The notes under the pieces are model-generated. The model saw only the letters and a program-made list of their open reading frames with translations. It was not told the DNA's origin and did not search any database. The translations under genes and the position numbers were made by a program. This document shows, one piece after another, positions 11,178 through 24,822 of a stretch of DNA of 64,000 nucleotides (within the stretch, counting starts at the first letter, position 1; each line of letters begins with the position of its first letter). This stretch comes from Podarcis raffonei (taxonomy: Eukaryota > Chordata > Lepidosauria > Squamata > Lacertidae), in the NCBI RefSeq assembly GCF_027172205.1, contig NC_070614.1, positions 34,524,001-34,588,000 of the forward strand. Reading direction: 5' to 3'.

Positions 11178-14100
11178 GTAAGAACTTGATCTATTTCATT
11201 TATTTTGTTGTTGTTTTTTTATAATTTTTTTTATTAAAGGATTTTTTTTATAACAACAAAAACATAACAATACAATACAATAAACACAACAAACAAACAA
11301 ACAAAAACAAGTACAATTTCAGATCTTATTTTCTTATACCTTACTTCCCCGACTTCCTCATGCCTCCCTTTTCTGTATTCCAATTTCTAATCATTTATTC
11401 AGCAAATCTTCCCTTATTTTAATTTAGTTTGATCTTACTTATTCTCCTTATCTTATCCATTACTAATAGTAACCATTTATTTTCTAATCCAACATCATTT
11501 TAACTTTCATTAATTTTGTAATATTTTTTTAAATAGTCCTTAAATTTTTTCCATTCTTCTTCCGCTACTTCTCTTCCCTGATTTCGGATTCTGCTCGTCA
11601 TCTCTGCCAGGCCCATGTAGTCAATCACCTTCATCTGCCACATTTATTTTGTTGTTAACAAATTGTACATACATAAATAATAAAACATGACAAGACTAAC
11701 AAAAATGGAACACTAAACATATTATTTTAGAGTACATAATAATGAGATGATTACAGTAAACCAGTAAAACGAGTTCCTTAGTAAATCAGCTTTGAAAACA
11801 CAAAAATTATAGGAGTGGGCTAATGAGTAATGCCATATTGCAACATATATATTATAGATATATCTCATCTGTATGTACCTTTGTTCCAGCAAAGAGATTT
11901 ACTGTTCTAGTTGCATCTTTTGTATCCCGTATAAAGCATATGCTTTATTCAACTTTCTGGATGTATCATTGACTGTTTAGCACCCATTTTGAGGAAGTCC
12001 TGGTTAGTAAAGCTTTAAATCATATTTATGGCTCTGGACAATTTTTATTTGAAAAGGATTCAGTTTTTATGTATCCAATATTAATATCTGCAATAGTTCA
12101 GTGAGACCTTTCCTTGTCCTGCTCACTAAGAGTCTCTTTAAACTGAAGTTGCTGGGGTAGAATCCGCAAATATCTGGAAACAAAGGATATACTCCATGCC
12201 AGTCAAGTATCCCTATTTTCTGAGACATTCAGTGAATTACAGAAGCAATCCCAAATTCTGATTTCATCAGAGAATATCCTGTTTTCCCTCCACCAATAAT
12301 GGGAGAAAGATGAGCCGGCGCTTGCCACTTGCACTTGCACTTAGCAGAGGGACCTTCATGAAATGGAACTTTTGTGTGTAGGAGAGGCAGTTCCCTGCAG
12401 GAGCAGAGGCAGCAGACACATGGCATGCTCTTGCTTGCCCCTCTCCGCCACTGGCCAAGCCATTGCTGCTGTCATGGCGGTGTGATGCGCAGGAGGAGGA
12501 AAAGAATGAGGAGGGAAGAGAGCAAGCAGCTTCCAGGTAGGGGCTGTGACAGGAGAGGCAGCCAGCTGATTCACACATCTTTTGGTGCCTTCTCCTGCGT
12601 GAGCCAGCCAACGAGCCAGCTAACATGCATCCTGATTTTCTGCTGGAAAAGGTTGGAGGGTATGTGTGCTCAGTTTAGCCTTCCCCAAAATCCACAACTG
12701 ATTTTTTAAGGGTAGTGCTCATTGGCAATTTGGGGAAATGAACTACACCTCAGTGCTACCATCAGCCAAAGAATTTTCATGGATCCAAATTCATAATTCT
12801 GGCAGCCCTTTCTCTGTAAAAGTCATGTAACCTGAATTTTGACTTTTTGGAAACATCATTCTCCTCATATCAGAGGAGATTTATGATTTCCATTATTCAG
12901 ATGTAACCTATTTTATTTATGTCACCTGATATACAAAGCAATAATCCTTCAGTTTACAAATGTCGTCACCACCACCATCACTTTCTTGTGTTCCTAACGC
13001 ATGATATTAAAAAGATTATTTCTTTTTGATTTTCATTTTGTTCTCCAGCTTATTTTCAGTGAAAGCATCTTCACAAAATGTTTGATGTGTTTCATGGTTG
13101 GTGCTTCTTGTTTCCATTATCTTTGCATAGGCCACCTTAAACTAAAGACTGCCTTCAAAATATTTTAATAATAATTAGATACAGATGCAGAAAGTAAAGT
13201 AAATCCCATAGTGTTCTTTGGGTTTGCTTAAAGGTAATTCTGCACAGAATCTCAATCTTAAAATGTTATACCAATGCTTATGGGATTGAGCACCAATGGA
13301 TTCAAAGGGATTGCTTTGGAATTACCTTTTGGGTTGTGCAACAGGTGTAGAACACTCTTCTGATAAAGTACACTATTCTTATTCTAGAGTGGTGCCCAAG
13401 AGTTACCAGCTCATCCTAGCCTTGACATTTGCAGTAAAGGAAATCAATGAAAACCCTCAGCTATTACCAAATATCACCTTGGGCTTCAACATCTATGACA
13501 GCTATGCTGATGCAAGGAAAACATATCATGCCACAATGCTACTTTTATTCACACTGGAGAAATTTTTACCCAACTATATATGTAGCATCCAAAATAATCT
13601 GACAGCTGTCATCGGTGGTCTGGATGCACAAATCTCCCTTCATGTGGCAACTATCTTGGATATTTATAAGATTCCACAGGTAGGACATCTGTGCCTGGTT
13701 TTCTGTGGGGAATATTAAAAATTCATACTATTTTCATTCTTTCTTGCAGATTGTATTTTATAGTTTAGAGACAGAAATACATACATTGGGAGTAATCAGA
13801 TCAACCATTATCTTTCTTTGCTTCTTTTGCAAAGCACACTGAGACTAAGAAAAAATATATTCATAGTTCATTTGCAAATGAGAAAAACCACATGACATTC
13901 ATAAAGTTTAACTGTAAATCAGTACTACATTTACATGGGTAGTCAAAGATCTGGAAACAGAAAGCATGTCTTTCATTATTGCAGGCCATGTTCAAATGGA
14001 CATCTTATTCATTGTTTCCAATGTGCCAAGTTCTTAATTCTTTGTCTATATTGCTGACATCCAATAATAATGAATGGGGTATCATGTGAGCCAATTGTTC

Positions 14101-17100
14101 GTGCCAACCATGGACTGACCATTTTGAAGACTGGGAAGCAGACCCATTCATAAAGTGGAGGTTAATTTTCACCGAAGTAACACCAAAATAGTTCAAAACA
14201 TAATTAAGGGCTCATCTACACTTATCGTTGTTCCATATTTCTATGCACAGGTCTGGGCTTTCTAGGTCTGTGTCTGAGAGCTTGTTTCCCCATGAAAACC
14301 TGCTCTTTACTCAAAGAAACTGGGAATCCATGGAAAACGCACTTTGCTGTTGGCTCTGATTCAGCTGTAAATATTGAGTTTTTCTTGAGCAAGTGGGCGG
14401 GGGGGGGAGTGCTTGGACACAGACCGGGAAAGTGTGGACCTATGCCTAGAAAGTGTGGGGCAAAAGTTAAATATGGATAAGTTCTACCTGTTTGAGGAGA
14501 GAACCTTATCCTGAAGATGTCCAGCAAGGCAGTGGAGGTTGAGCACCAGAGTTTTCCTTCTCCTAGATGGGCTACCTCCCCAGGTTGATGGGTTACATCT
14601 GCCTCTCACTTCCCTCTACACCATGTGAGGAAACCACCTTCTCAACTGTTGGACCCACTATTGGTCTTGTCCATTCAATGCACCAGAGCCTGTTGTTACA
14701 TTTAAGACCAACAATAATAAATTATTTTAATATATTAGTAGCAGGAGACTATCTTGGGAAGCAGGCAGATGCTTGGATGACTAGAGAGTCAAAGGTGTGC
14801 TAAAGTAGGATAAGGAAATTGTAGAGAAACTGAATGAATTCTTTGCAACTGTCTTCAACAGATGAAGATATAGGGCAGATCCTCAATAATCAAATCACTG
14901 ATGAGAGAGGCCTTACTCAGAACTAGCATGGCATTCAGCAACAGCAGCCTTAGATTCTAGGGCTGGCTGTTAGGACAACCACAATTCCCTAGGTTGATAT
15001 TTCCGTTCCACCTTAAAAGGGAGCAGGATGTTTGTATAACAGCCTGCGTAAGTTCCTGTCTCACAGGATGTTTATGTTGTAAGTTCCTTTCGTTTTCTGC
15101 TGTTTTGCCTGAGCAGTCGGAGCAGACGGTCATGCCTTCTTTGTTCTGACCAACGCCTAATAAACTGTAAATAAGCATGTTCTGCTCTCATGCTTGTGCA
15201 ACTTTTTGCTGTGTGAATTCTGCTGTCAGAGTGTGCACTAAGCCTGAGGCTTAGTGTCGCTAAATTGCTAGATACTGCGTGACTACGGGAGGTCGATGGA
15301 TCGTCCGGCACCGAGCTTGGGGGCTCAGATGGACTTTATCTCCCTGGCAGTATCCCAACAAAAGGTTTCGGGCCCAGATTCACGGCACTTGCAGGAGAGT
15401 AAGACAGCGACAGACTGCTGAAAGGTATGTGCTGGAAAAGTGAAAGCAGAGGCTTTTCTGTTTGCCGCGGAAGAAGTCTTTGATGTCCGGCAAAGACTAA
15501 TTGGCCTGGGAGCCGAGCCAGAGGCATCGTGATTTATGAGCTGCCGAGATAAGAAGTCTTTAAAGGCTCACGGCTGAAGCAAATAGCTGAGATGGATCTT
15601 TTACAATCCTCTGAAGCTGCTCCGTGTCCACTAAAGCTAAATGGCCACAACTATCAGACCTGGGCAAGGTACTGTGAGGGCCAGATGAGAAGGCTTGGTG
15701 TGTGGAATACTATTTCTGAGGACCCCCCCAGCCCCTGTGACAGATGAATGGAAGGCACAGGACTCGAGAGCCATGGGGATAATTTTGCTCTCAGTAGCTC
15801 CTGAAGAGTTAATCACCCTGGCTGGCAAGGCCAGTGCCCGTGCGATGTGGGACGGGCTTAGAGCCTGTCATCTCCGACAAGAGGCTGGGTCTGTGTTGCT
15901 TTATTTCAGAAAGCTGCACAGGAAGCGTTTGGAGCCAGGGAAAGACCTTAGAGCCCACGTTTTACATTTGCAGCATCTCCGACAGGAATTGACTCAGAGA
16001 GGTTTCAATATGCCTGAGTCACTGTTTGCAATTCTCATCCTGGACTCCCTGGATGAAAGCTATCATGCCGTGTCAAGTCAGCTGGCGACCCTCCCTGCGC
16101 AAGACCTCACTGCTACAAAGGTCTTGGCGACTTTGCAAAATGAATACGACAGGAGAAATGCAGCTGAATCGGCTTGTGCGCTTCAGGGGGAGCAATGTGG
16201 GACAGCATTCCAGCCTCCAGGGGGAGCCAAAGCGTTGGCAGCTGTGAAGTGCTGGAACTGTGGGAACCAAGGTCATACTCAGAAGTTTTGTCGAAAGACT
16301 GGAAATAAACAAAGGAAAAAGCCTGCAGATGGCCCGAAGCAGAAGGGGAGTGGAAGGCCAGGGAAAAACAAAGCTTTGTTCACTGGCACAGCTTCACCAA
16401 AGGCTAAAGGCACGTCTGATGGCCAGGAGCAGGGGGGCAAGTTGCAAAAGCCCTCACCAGTGGAAAACAAGGCTATGTTTGCTGGCACAGCTTCACCAAA
16501 GGCTAAAGGCAAGCTGCAAAAGCCCACGCTGGTGGAAAACAAGGTTTTGTTTGCCAGCAAATCTGCTTCGAAGGGGAAGGCCAGGTTTATAGTCGACTCA
16601 GCTTGCACGCGCCATCTCACCAAAGACCGCCATCTGTTCATATCCTTCACACCTCAAGATGGAGAGGTCCAGCTGGCTGATGGAAGGACTTTGCAAGCTG
16701 CAGGAGTTGGGACTGTGAAACTTGCAAGTCTGAATACTACCATCAAAGGTGTACTTTTTGTTCCAGGAGCTGCGGACAATTTGCTTAGTGTACCACAGCT
16801 GAATGGGCGTGGTTTTGAGGTTTCCTTCAAGAGGACTGTCTGTGTCATCAGAAAAGGCAAAGAGGACATTTTGCATGCAAAGTTGATGGATGGTTTATTC
16901 TGTCTAACTTATGATGACAATGGTGTTGCTATGTCTAATGCTGATACTTGTTGTGTTGCACAAACTAACAAGGTTCTTCATGCAGGATGCATTCATGATG
17001 CACATCTAAGATTTTGTCACCTCTCTTGGCAAGCGCTAGCCAAGATGCCTGAGTTGGTTGAAGGTTTGGACATCAAACCTTGTAAGTTTCACATGAAATG

Positions 17101-17930
17101 TGTATCTTGTGCAGAGAACAAGGTGAAGGTTGCTCCAAAAGGCAAGGAGTCTAGCAGGCAGGCTTCCAAACCCTACCAGCTAGTTCACGCAGACCTGGTA
17201 GGTCCTCTAGCACCCTCTTTGGGTAGAGCAAGGTACTTCATGGTTCTAATTGATTCTTTTTCCAGGTACATTCATGTGTTTATGCTCGAGCAGAAATCGC
17301 AAGCATTTCCTAAGTTCAAGGCATTCTGTGCTTGGTTGGAGAATGCTCACGGTAAACGTATTGGTTGTCTGTTTACTGATCGGGGCGGGGAGTTCACTTC
17401 TCAGCAGTTTGAAGCTTTCCTGACTGAGAAGGGAATCCAGCATGACTTGTCAACGCCTAGATCGCCATGGATGAATGGGCTTGCGGAGAGAGCAAATCAA
17501 ACGTTGCTGCAAGGGATAAAAACCTTGTTGCATGATGCCAATCTCCCTGAGAAGTTTTGGGGGGAGGCTCTCTCGAATTTTGTTTACACTTTTAATCGCA
17601 GACTGTCATCACCTATAGGCTGCACTCCCTATGAGAAGATGTTTGGTAAGAAACCTAACACCAAGCACTTGAGAATCTTTGGTTCTGACATGTGGGTACA
17701 CACCCCACAAAGCAACAAGCTTGGGAAGCGTGGGGCACATGGTTTGTTCATGGGGTACGAAAAAGGTGCATACAGGGTATGGATGACTAACTCTAAATCC
17801 ATAAAGTTCACGAGGAGTGTTGAGTACAATCCTAAGTGGGGGGAAAATGTGGGAATTTTCCAGAGTTACCCAGAGGAGGATGAAGGTGATGTGAAGAAAG
17901 CAGATCATGCTGAGAAAGCTGAGGAAACTG

Positions 17931-17965
<35 letters not shown>

Positions 17966-20900
17966 CAGAGTTCGGATTCCAGTTCAGTGGGCGGCGCTGC
18001 TGCTGCTGTCAGTGACAGTGATGACACAGCAGACTACAAGAGCGCAAAGGCCTCAGTCAGACCATCTGATGAGTCTGACAATGAACTGGAAGAACCACTG
18101 TTCACCATTGGTCACTTTTCTCCTAAGAAGGAGGAGATGAGTCCAGAAGACTTGCGTCTGGTTCGCAGGTCTGAAAGGGCGACCAAAGGCAAACCTCCAA
18201 AGAGATTTGCTGATGAGTTTGCTAAGATGGCAACTGCTGTTCTTAGTAGCTCAGAGAAGGTGTGGGAACCTTCAAGCTTCAAAGAGGTCCAGGAGTTAAC
18301 CTCTAAAGATGCTGAGCCTTGGCTTAATGCCATGAAGGCTGAAGTTGATTCCTTGAACAGGAACCAGACTTGGGAACTGGTACCGGTAGTCCCAGGGATG
18401 AGACTGGTTGGCAGCAAATGGGTCTTCAAGGCCAAGACAGACCAGAATGGCAAGGTTGTCAGACACAAAGCCAGATTGGTTGCCAGAGGTTTTTCACAGG
18501 TACCAGGGCAGGATTACCACGAGACCTACTCGCCCACGGTCAAATATGAGAGCATTCGGCTGATGCTCAAGATCGCTGCGGAGGAGAAACTGCATGTTTC
18601 CCATCATGACATAAATACAGCTTTTTTGTACGGAATTTTGAACGAGGAGCTGTACATGCTTCCACCTGACGGGATGCAGATACAGAAGGGAATGGTCTGT
18701 AAACTGCGGAAATCCTTATATGGTCTCAAGCAGAGTGCCAGGTGTTGGAACACAAAACTCACTGAAACATTGCTTTCTCTAGGTTTTCACCAGGGCAAAG
18801 CTGATCCATGTGTGTTTGTCAAGGAGGAGGGGCAAAACAAACTGTATTGTTTATGTTTTGTTGATGATCTTCTGATGTTTTGGAAGAATCAGGCTTTTTA
18901 CCAAAGCACCCTAGCTCAGCTGAAGGAGCACTTTGACATGAAGGATCTTGGTGAGGTATCCAACTATCTTTCTCTGCAGGTGGAGAGGGACCAAGCAGGT
19001 AATTTTCTGGTACACCAAACACAGAAAATTGCTGATGTATTAACCAGGTTGAATTTGGTTGATGCAAACCCAGCAGACACACCGATGGTGACAGGTTACC
19101 AGGTAGATAGTACTGCTGAAGCGTTTTCTGACACAACGCTGTACAGATGCATTCTAGGCAAGTTGAATTTCATTGCTAGATGTTCAAGACCTGACATTGC
19201 TGTAAGCACTAACCTGCTTAGCAGACATGCAAACAATCCTACTGTTCAGGATTGGAAAGCTCTGAAGCGCATAGCCCGGTATTTGAAAGGGACTATGCAC
19301 TACAGGCTGAGGTTCACCAGTCAGAAGACTGGAGGTCTTGAAATCTTTGCAGATGCAAGTTTTGGAAGTGACACCACGGATGGTACAAGCACTTCTGGAG
19401 TATGCTACATGTACAACCACTGCCTGTTTGACTGGTTGTGCAAAAAGCAGGCGACAGTTAGCCTAAGTTCCTGTGAAGCAGAACTCAATGCTCTGTCATT
19501 TTCACTCATGGATTGTGAATGGTTGATGCAACTGTTTAAGGACATTGGGGTTTCTGTGAAATGTCCTATACAAGTGTATCAAGACAATAGATCTTGTTTG
19601 GCTTTGCTGAACTCGGAGAGTTGCAAGCAAAGGACCAAGTACTTGCAGATTAAGCTACATCGTGCAAGAGAGTGTATTCAGAAAGGACTCATGCAGGTGT
19701 CCTACATGCCAGGAAATGAAATTCCTGCTGATCTGTTGTCTAAGGTTGTTAACCGAGAACAACTGAAGGTTTACGCACAAAGGTTGCAATTGGGTTGAAC
19801 CACAGGTACTACAGGTTACACGGAAAGGGGGAGGATGTTAGGATATTTCCGTTCCACCTTAAAAGGGAGCAGGATGTTTGTATAACAGCCTGCGTAAGTT
19901 CCTGTCTCACAGGATGTTTATGTTGTAAGTTCCTTTCGTTTTCTGCTGTTTTGCCTGAGCAGTCGGAGCAGACGGTCATGCCTTCTTTGTTCTGACCAAC
20001 GCCTAATAAACTGTAAATAAGCATGTTCTGCTCTCATGCTTGTGCAACTTTTTGCTGTGTGAATTCTGCTGTCAGAGTGTGCACTAAGCCTGAGGCTTAG
20101 TGTCGCTAAATTGCTAGATACTGCGTGACTACGGGAGGTCGATGGATCATCCGGCACCGAGCTTGGGGGCTCAGATGGACTTTATCTCCCTGGCAGTATC
20201 CCAACAGTTGGGGCTGGCACTAACTGCTTGTGCCCAACCTGTCCCACACCACAAATCCCGCTGCATAGAACCACTTACGGTTATAATTATCTTTCCTACC
20301 CATTTCTCTTTAGCTCATATATGGCCCCGCTCCAGTGATGAATGATAAAACCCCACGGATTCCTTTCTATCAGATGGCACCCCAGGAAGGCCACCAGTTT
20401 GCAGGAATTCTCTCTTTACTTCTGTATTTCAGGTGGACATGGATTGGGATCACTGTGATGGATAATGACAATGGAGAAAGTTTTGTACAAAATGTGCTCC
20501 CACTCTTCTCCCAGAGTGGCATCTGTTTTGCCTTTATAGAAAGAGTCCCCAAACACAGTTTTCTCATTGATGGTCTTGCCATGATGGAACAGGGGGCAAA
20601 CATACATGATAAAGTGATGAGCAGCAATGCCAATGTAGTGGTAGTCTATGGAGAAGCTTATTCCTTTGTATTTTTTAGATGGCTTCCATATCTATCAAAA
20701 TTAGAGCAAATGTCAAATAATGTAAAAAGTAAAGTGTGGATAACCACAGCTCAAATGGAGTTCATTTCATTGACCTTTCAGCGGGATTGGGATGCAACTA
20801 TATTCAATGGTGCTATAGCCTTCAGAATTCATTCCAATTATCTACCAGGATTTCATAAATACGTTGAGGGCAGAAACCCTTTCAATGCAGAAGATGATGA

Positions 20901-23181
20901 TTTCATCTGGGATTTCTGGCAACATGCCTTTGGCTGTGTATTTCCCCATCGCGTTCTGGACGAAGTGGTGGGGGATATCTGCACTGGAATGGAGAAGGTA
21001 GAGAACCTTTATGAATCTCTCTTTGAAATGACAGTGCAAGGTCAAAGCTACAGCATCTACAATGTTGTCTTTGCCTTGGCCCATGCTTTACATGCCATGT
21101 CCTTAGCAAGACTCAAACATTCACAAATGGTGAATAGAGGAAGGCAAAAACTTTGGAAGCAACAATTTTGGCAGGTAAAGGAGTAAACCACCTCAAGTGG
21201 GTGTTACATTCTTTCCAAGTCTTCCTCTACGGACATTTTCCTCTTCCTTCTTTTCCAGGCACCTAGAAAGTAGAGATTAGCTCTATTCAGTCAGGCATTC
21301 TGATGTCCTCTTTGAGGTCTGTGAAATCAATGTACAAATTATTTACAGAGGGATAATCATATCATTCTGTTGCAGCATGTAATGATAGTATTGCTGATGT
21401 ATGTAGTAATATTTCATGAAATATTTTTGATGAGTACATCAAAGGATGAGTACATATCCCTTCCATTTTATTATTTGAAATTGAAATTATTTGAAATTGC
21501 CCACAGCATTATTCTACTGGTAGCATTAGAATGGGGATGGCAAATCTTTTTTTCTCTTTGAAGACTTCATTTCCTCATGGCTAAATATCCTAGAATTTCA
21601 TTCCAGCAGTAGCTAGGGCAAAAATGATGGTGGGCATGGCTGGAGCTAGTAGTGGACTGCACCACCGCACAAACACACATTCACATATACACATGCACTG
21701 ACCATATAGATATGCATGCGGACATTTATTCACACATTTTTCTACACCAATTGATTCTCTTTCCCTGTCTCACTCAAAAATATACACCCACTAATATATT
21801 AACTCATTCATTGTCTCCCCTTCCCCATTAGGCTTTAGTTTGTAAATATAAAATTTACAGCATGTTATGGTTTAAGGGGAAATTATATGAAAATGATACA
21901 GTGGTACCTCGGGTTAAGTACTTAATTTGTTCCAGAGGTCTGTTCTTAACATGAAACTGTTCTTAACCTGAAGCACTACTTTAGCTAATGGGGCCTCCCG
22001 CTGCCGCTGCGCCGCCGGAGCACAATTTCCGTTCACATCCTGAAGCAAAGTTCTTAACCCGAGGTACTATTTCTGGGTTAGCAGAGTCTGTAACCTGAAG
22101 CGTATGTAACCTGTAGCATATGTAACCCAATGTACCAGTGTATATTGATGGTATCTAAAGGTAAAGGGACCCCTGACCATTAAGTCCAGTCTAATCTCGC
22201 TTTATTGGCCGAGGGAGCCGGCGTTTGTCCACAGACAACTTCCGGGTCATGTGGCCAGCATGACTAAGCGGCTTCTGGCGAACCAGAGCAGCGCACGGAA
22301 ACACCATTTACCTTCCCGCTGGAGCGGTACTTATACATCTACTTGCACTTTGACGTGCTTTCGAAATGCTAGGTTGGCAAGAGCAGGGACCAAGCAACGG
22401 CAGCTCACCCTGTCACGGGGCCTCAAACCGCTGACCTTCTGATCAGCAAGCCCTAGGCTCTATGGTTTAGACCACAGCGCCACCCACGTCACTCTATTGA
22501 TGGTATCTAACACCGAGTAAATTGGTAAAAATGTATAAATCTAAATCCAGTAAGTGTTGGAAATGGAAAGAGAAAGGCGGTTCTTTTTATCATAAGTGGT
22601 GGTCTTGTGGTAAGGTTAAAGCTTACTGGGAAATGATATATAATGGAATGAAAAAAATGTTTAAAATAACCTTTGTTTAAAAAACCCAGAAGCTTTTCTT
22701 TTGGGAATTATAGAAACAGAACTACCTAAAATGTATAGAAACCTATTTGTGTGGGTGGCTCATACTCCCTACGATGAAGTATATTCAAAAATGTTTGTTT
22801 ATGAGATTTACTTTTACTTTTTTCATTTTCTTATGTTTTATTTTCTTTTTCTTTGTATATTTTATATGTATATGTATATGTACTGTAAATACTGTATCTA
22901 ATAAAGAAAAGAAAAAGAAAAGAAACTTATTTGTGTATGCTACTACAGCAGCAAGAATGTTACTTGCTCCAAAATGGAAAGAAGCAGAAGTCCCAGCAAA
23001 GGAAGAATTGATACAAAAACTTATGGAATACACAGAAATCGAGAAACCTACCAGAAGAATAAGAAATAAAGATAACAAACTTTTTATAAAAGAATGCAAA
23101 TAGCTTATTGAATATTTACAGACAAATTGTAAACAGATAAGAACACTGGCAGGATTATTGTAATAACCTGCAGTTTTATAA

Positions 23182-23223
<42 letters not shown>

Positions 23224-24769
23224 GATGAATAAATGAGCAAAGTAAGTTAATTTGGATATGCAGAGGGTATTAAAAAATAAATTTAAGGAACCGCAGAAAG
23301 GGGGGGGAAAAGTCAAGTTTTGAAATGTTAAAATGATTGTAAAATTAGTGAAATGTATAAAACCAGTGAAATGTATAATTGAAAAGTATAAATAAAATTT
23401 GAAAACTGGGGGGGGGGGTTGATAGATTGTAAATGCTTATGCACTATTTTCTATATTTTTGCCTTTTGTTTTCAATTTAGCTTCACCACTTTCTGCGAGG
23501 TGTGTCATTTAACAACACTGCAGGAGACACAGTTTCCTTTAACCAGAACGGAGAGATAATATCTGGCTTGGATGTCATCAACTGCATTATTTTCCCCAAC
23601 CAATCCCTTCACAAAGTGGAAATTGGGAGAATAGATCCCCGGGCTCCACCAGGCCAAGTGTTCACCATTGATGAAGATGCCATAACATGGCATGGCTGGT
23701 TTAACCAGGTAGATTCCAGGTGACATTTATCTAGAAAGTCATCCAGTTTTGAATGAGCATTGAACATCTGTCCTGATGCCTAGATTTAAGTTCGTTTAAT
23801 AAATATAAAGACCTGTGGAAATACTGGTATTTGCCTTATGAAACAAACTGGACCCAAAAATTTCCATCCTAATTGCTGACCCGGAAAGGGTGTGAGAATA
23901 AGTGTGGATAGTGGAGGCAACAGAAGACCAGAGGGAAAAGCCAATAGCAAACAGAAACAGGTAGAAGAGACAACTAAAGCTTTACATGGAAACAGTAGAA
24001 GAGGTGGTGAAGATGAACAGAATGGAAAAGGGAGGGAGAGAAATGGAGTCAAGCTGCTGGGACGGATGGGGCACACTGGGTCTAGGAATTAATGCATCTC
24101 TCTATTAGTGCTTCATGTCACCGATTCATTTTTTGTTCCATTTTAAAAAGTTTCAAATTGTATATTTAAATGGGTGTTTTAATTGTTATTTTCTCTCAAA
24201 ATACATATTTAATTAAATCCACATTTTAATCTGCATATTGAGAATTGTTTTGCAGTTCTAGGGGTTCTTTTGAAAGGTATGATTGGCATCACTATTGGCC
24301 TCACTCTCACTTTATGGCCTAGATTTCCAAGTTGTTTCTTCCTTGGTTTAGAGTCTTCAACTGAGGCTGCTGGTTTTTAGTGCCAGAAAGAATTTTACCC
24401 TTAGCACAATTAGCCTTTGGTTGAGACGTTCCTGCCTTTCTCAGTGGATAAAATGTTGGATTCCAAGTGTATGAATTTTAAGATTCTCATTCTGTTCTTT
24501 TTTTACTGATTAGACTCAGCCTCTTTCTGTCTGTACTGAGAGTTGCCACCCTGGTTTTAGGAAGAAAGTGAAGGAGGGGGAGCCATCTTGCTGCTATGAC
24601 TGCATCCCATGTCCAGAGGGGAAGATTTCAATTCAAAAGGGTAAGAGATATACCAAGGAGATTGGATCCAGAGGCAATAGTTACTGCTAAATAAAAGAAA
24701 TGAGGCTTGCATTAAGCCATGTCTAGGTTGCTAGAGAAAGTAAATGACCCACAACATATAACGTGAGAC

Positions 24770-24822
<53 letters not shown>

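Larger units (their letters stand above)
14968..20206 (+). mobile_element. Ty1/copia LTR retrotransposon inside V2R-B intron 2, young and nearly whole
   Basis: About 5.2 kb, same orientation as the host gene: left LTR, gag-pol frame (15695-19798), polypurine tract, right LTR. The LTRs carry TGTT...AACA ends and differ by about one base over the 360 bp that align, so the insertion is very recent in evolutionary terms. The left boundary is ambiguous (14968 or about 14996). A GGCTGGC heptamer on both sides (14961-14967, 20212-20218) may belong to the target site but does not abut the right LTR. The integrase-before-RT order defines Ty1/copia. It looks almost whole, with perhaps one break; its present activity cannot be judged. 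Confidence 0.92.
22511..23410 (+). mobile_element. L1 LINE, ORF2 C-terminus and 3' end
   Basis: Encodes pieces of the L1 ORF2 C-terminal region: [17 protein letters not shown] (zinc-knuckle-like), then [19 protein letters not shown] and [18 protein letters not shown]. It ends with ATAAATAAAATTTGAAAA. The frame is interrupted by stops and by a nested insertion at 22753-22920 and contains an (AT)n tract. Dead copy in V2R-B intron 3. Confidence 0.85.

Noticed and set aside
12267-12709. Overlapping open frames on both strands as a gene
   Set aside because: Low-complexity Arg/Ser/Ala-rich translations with no family resemblance; explained by the GC-richer composition.
17930-17963. Asp-rich run as a separate acidic protein
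   Set aside because: It is a (GAT)n stretch within the copia polyprotein between integrase and RT.
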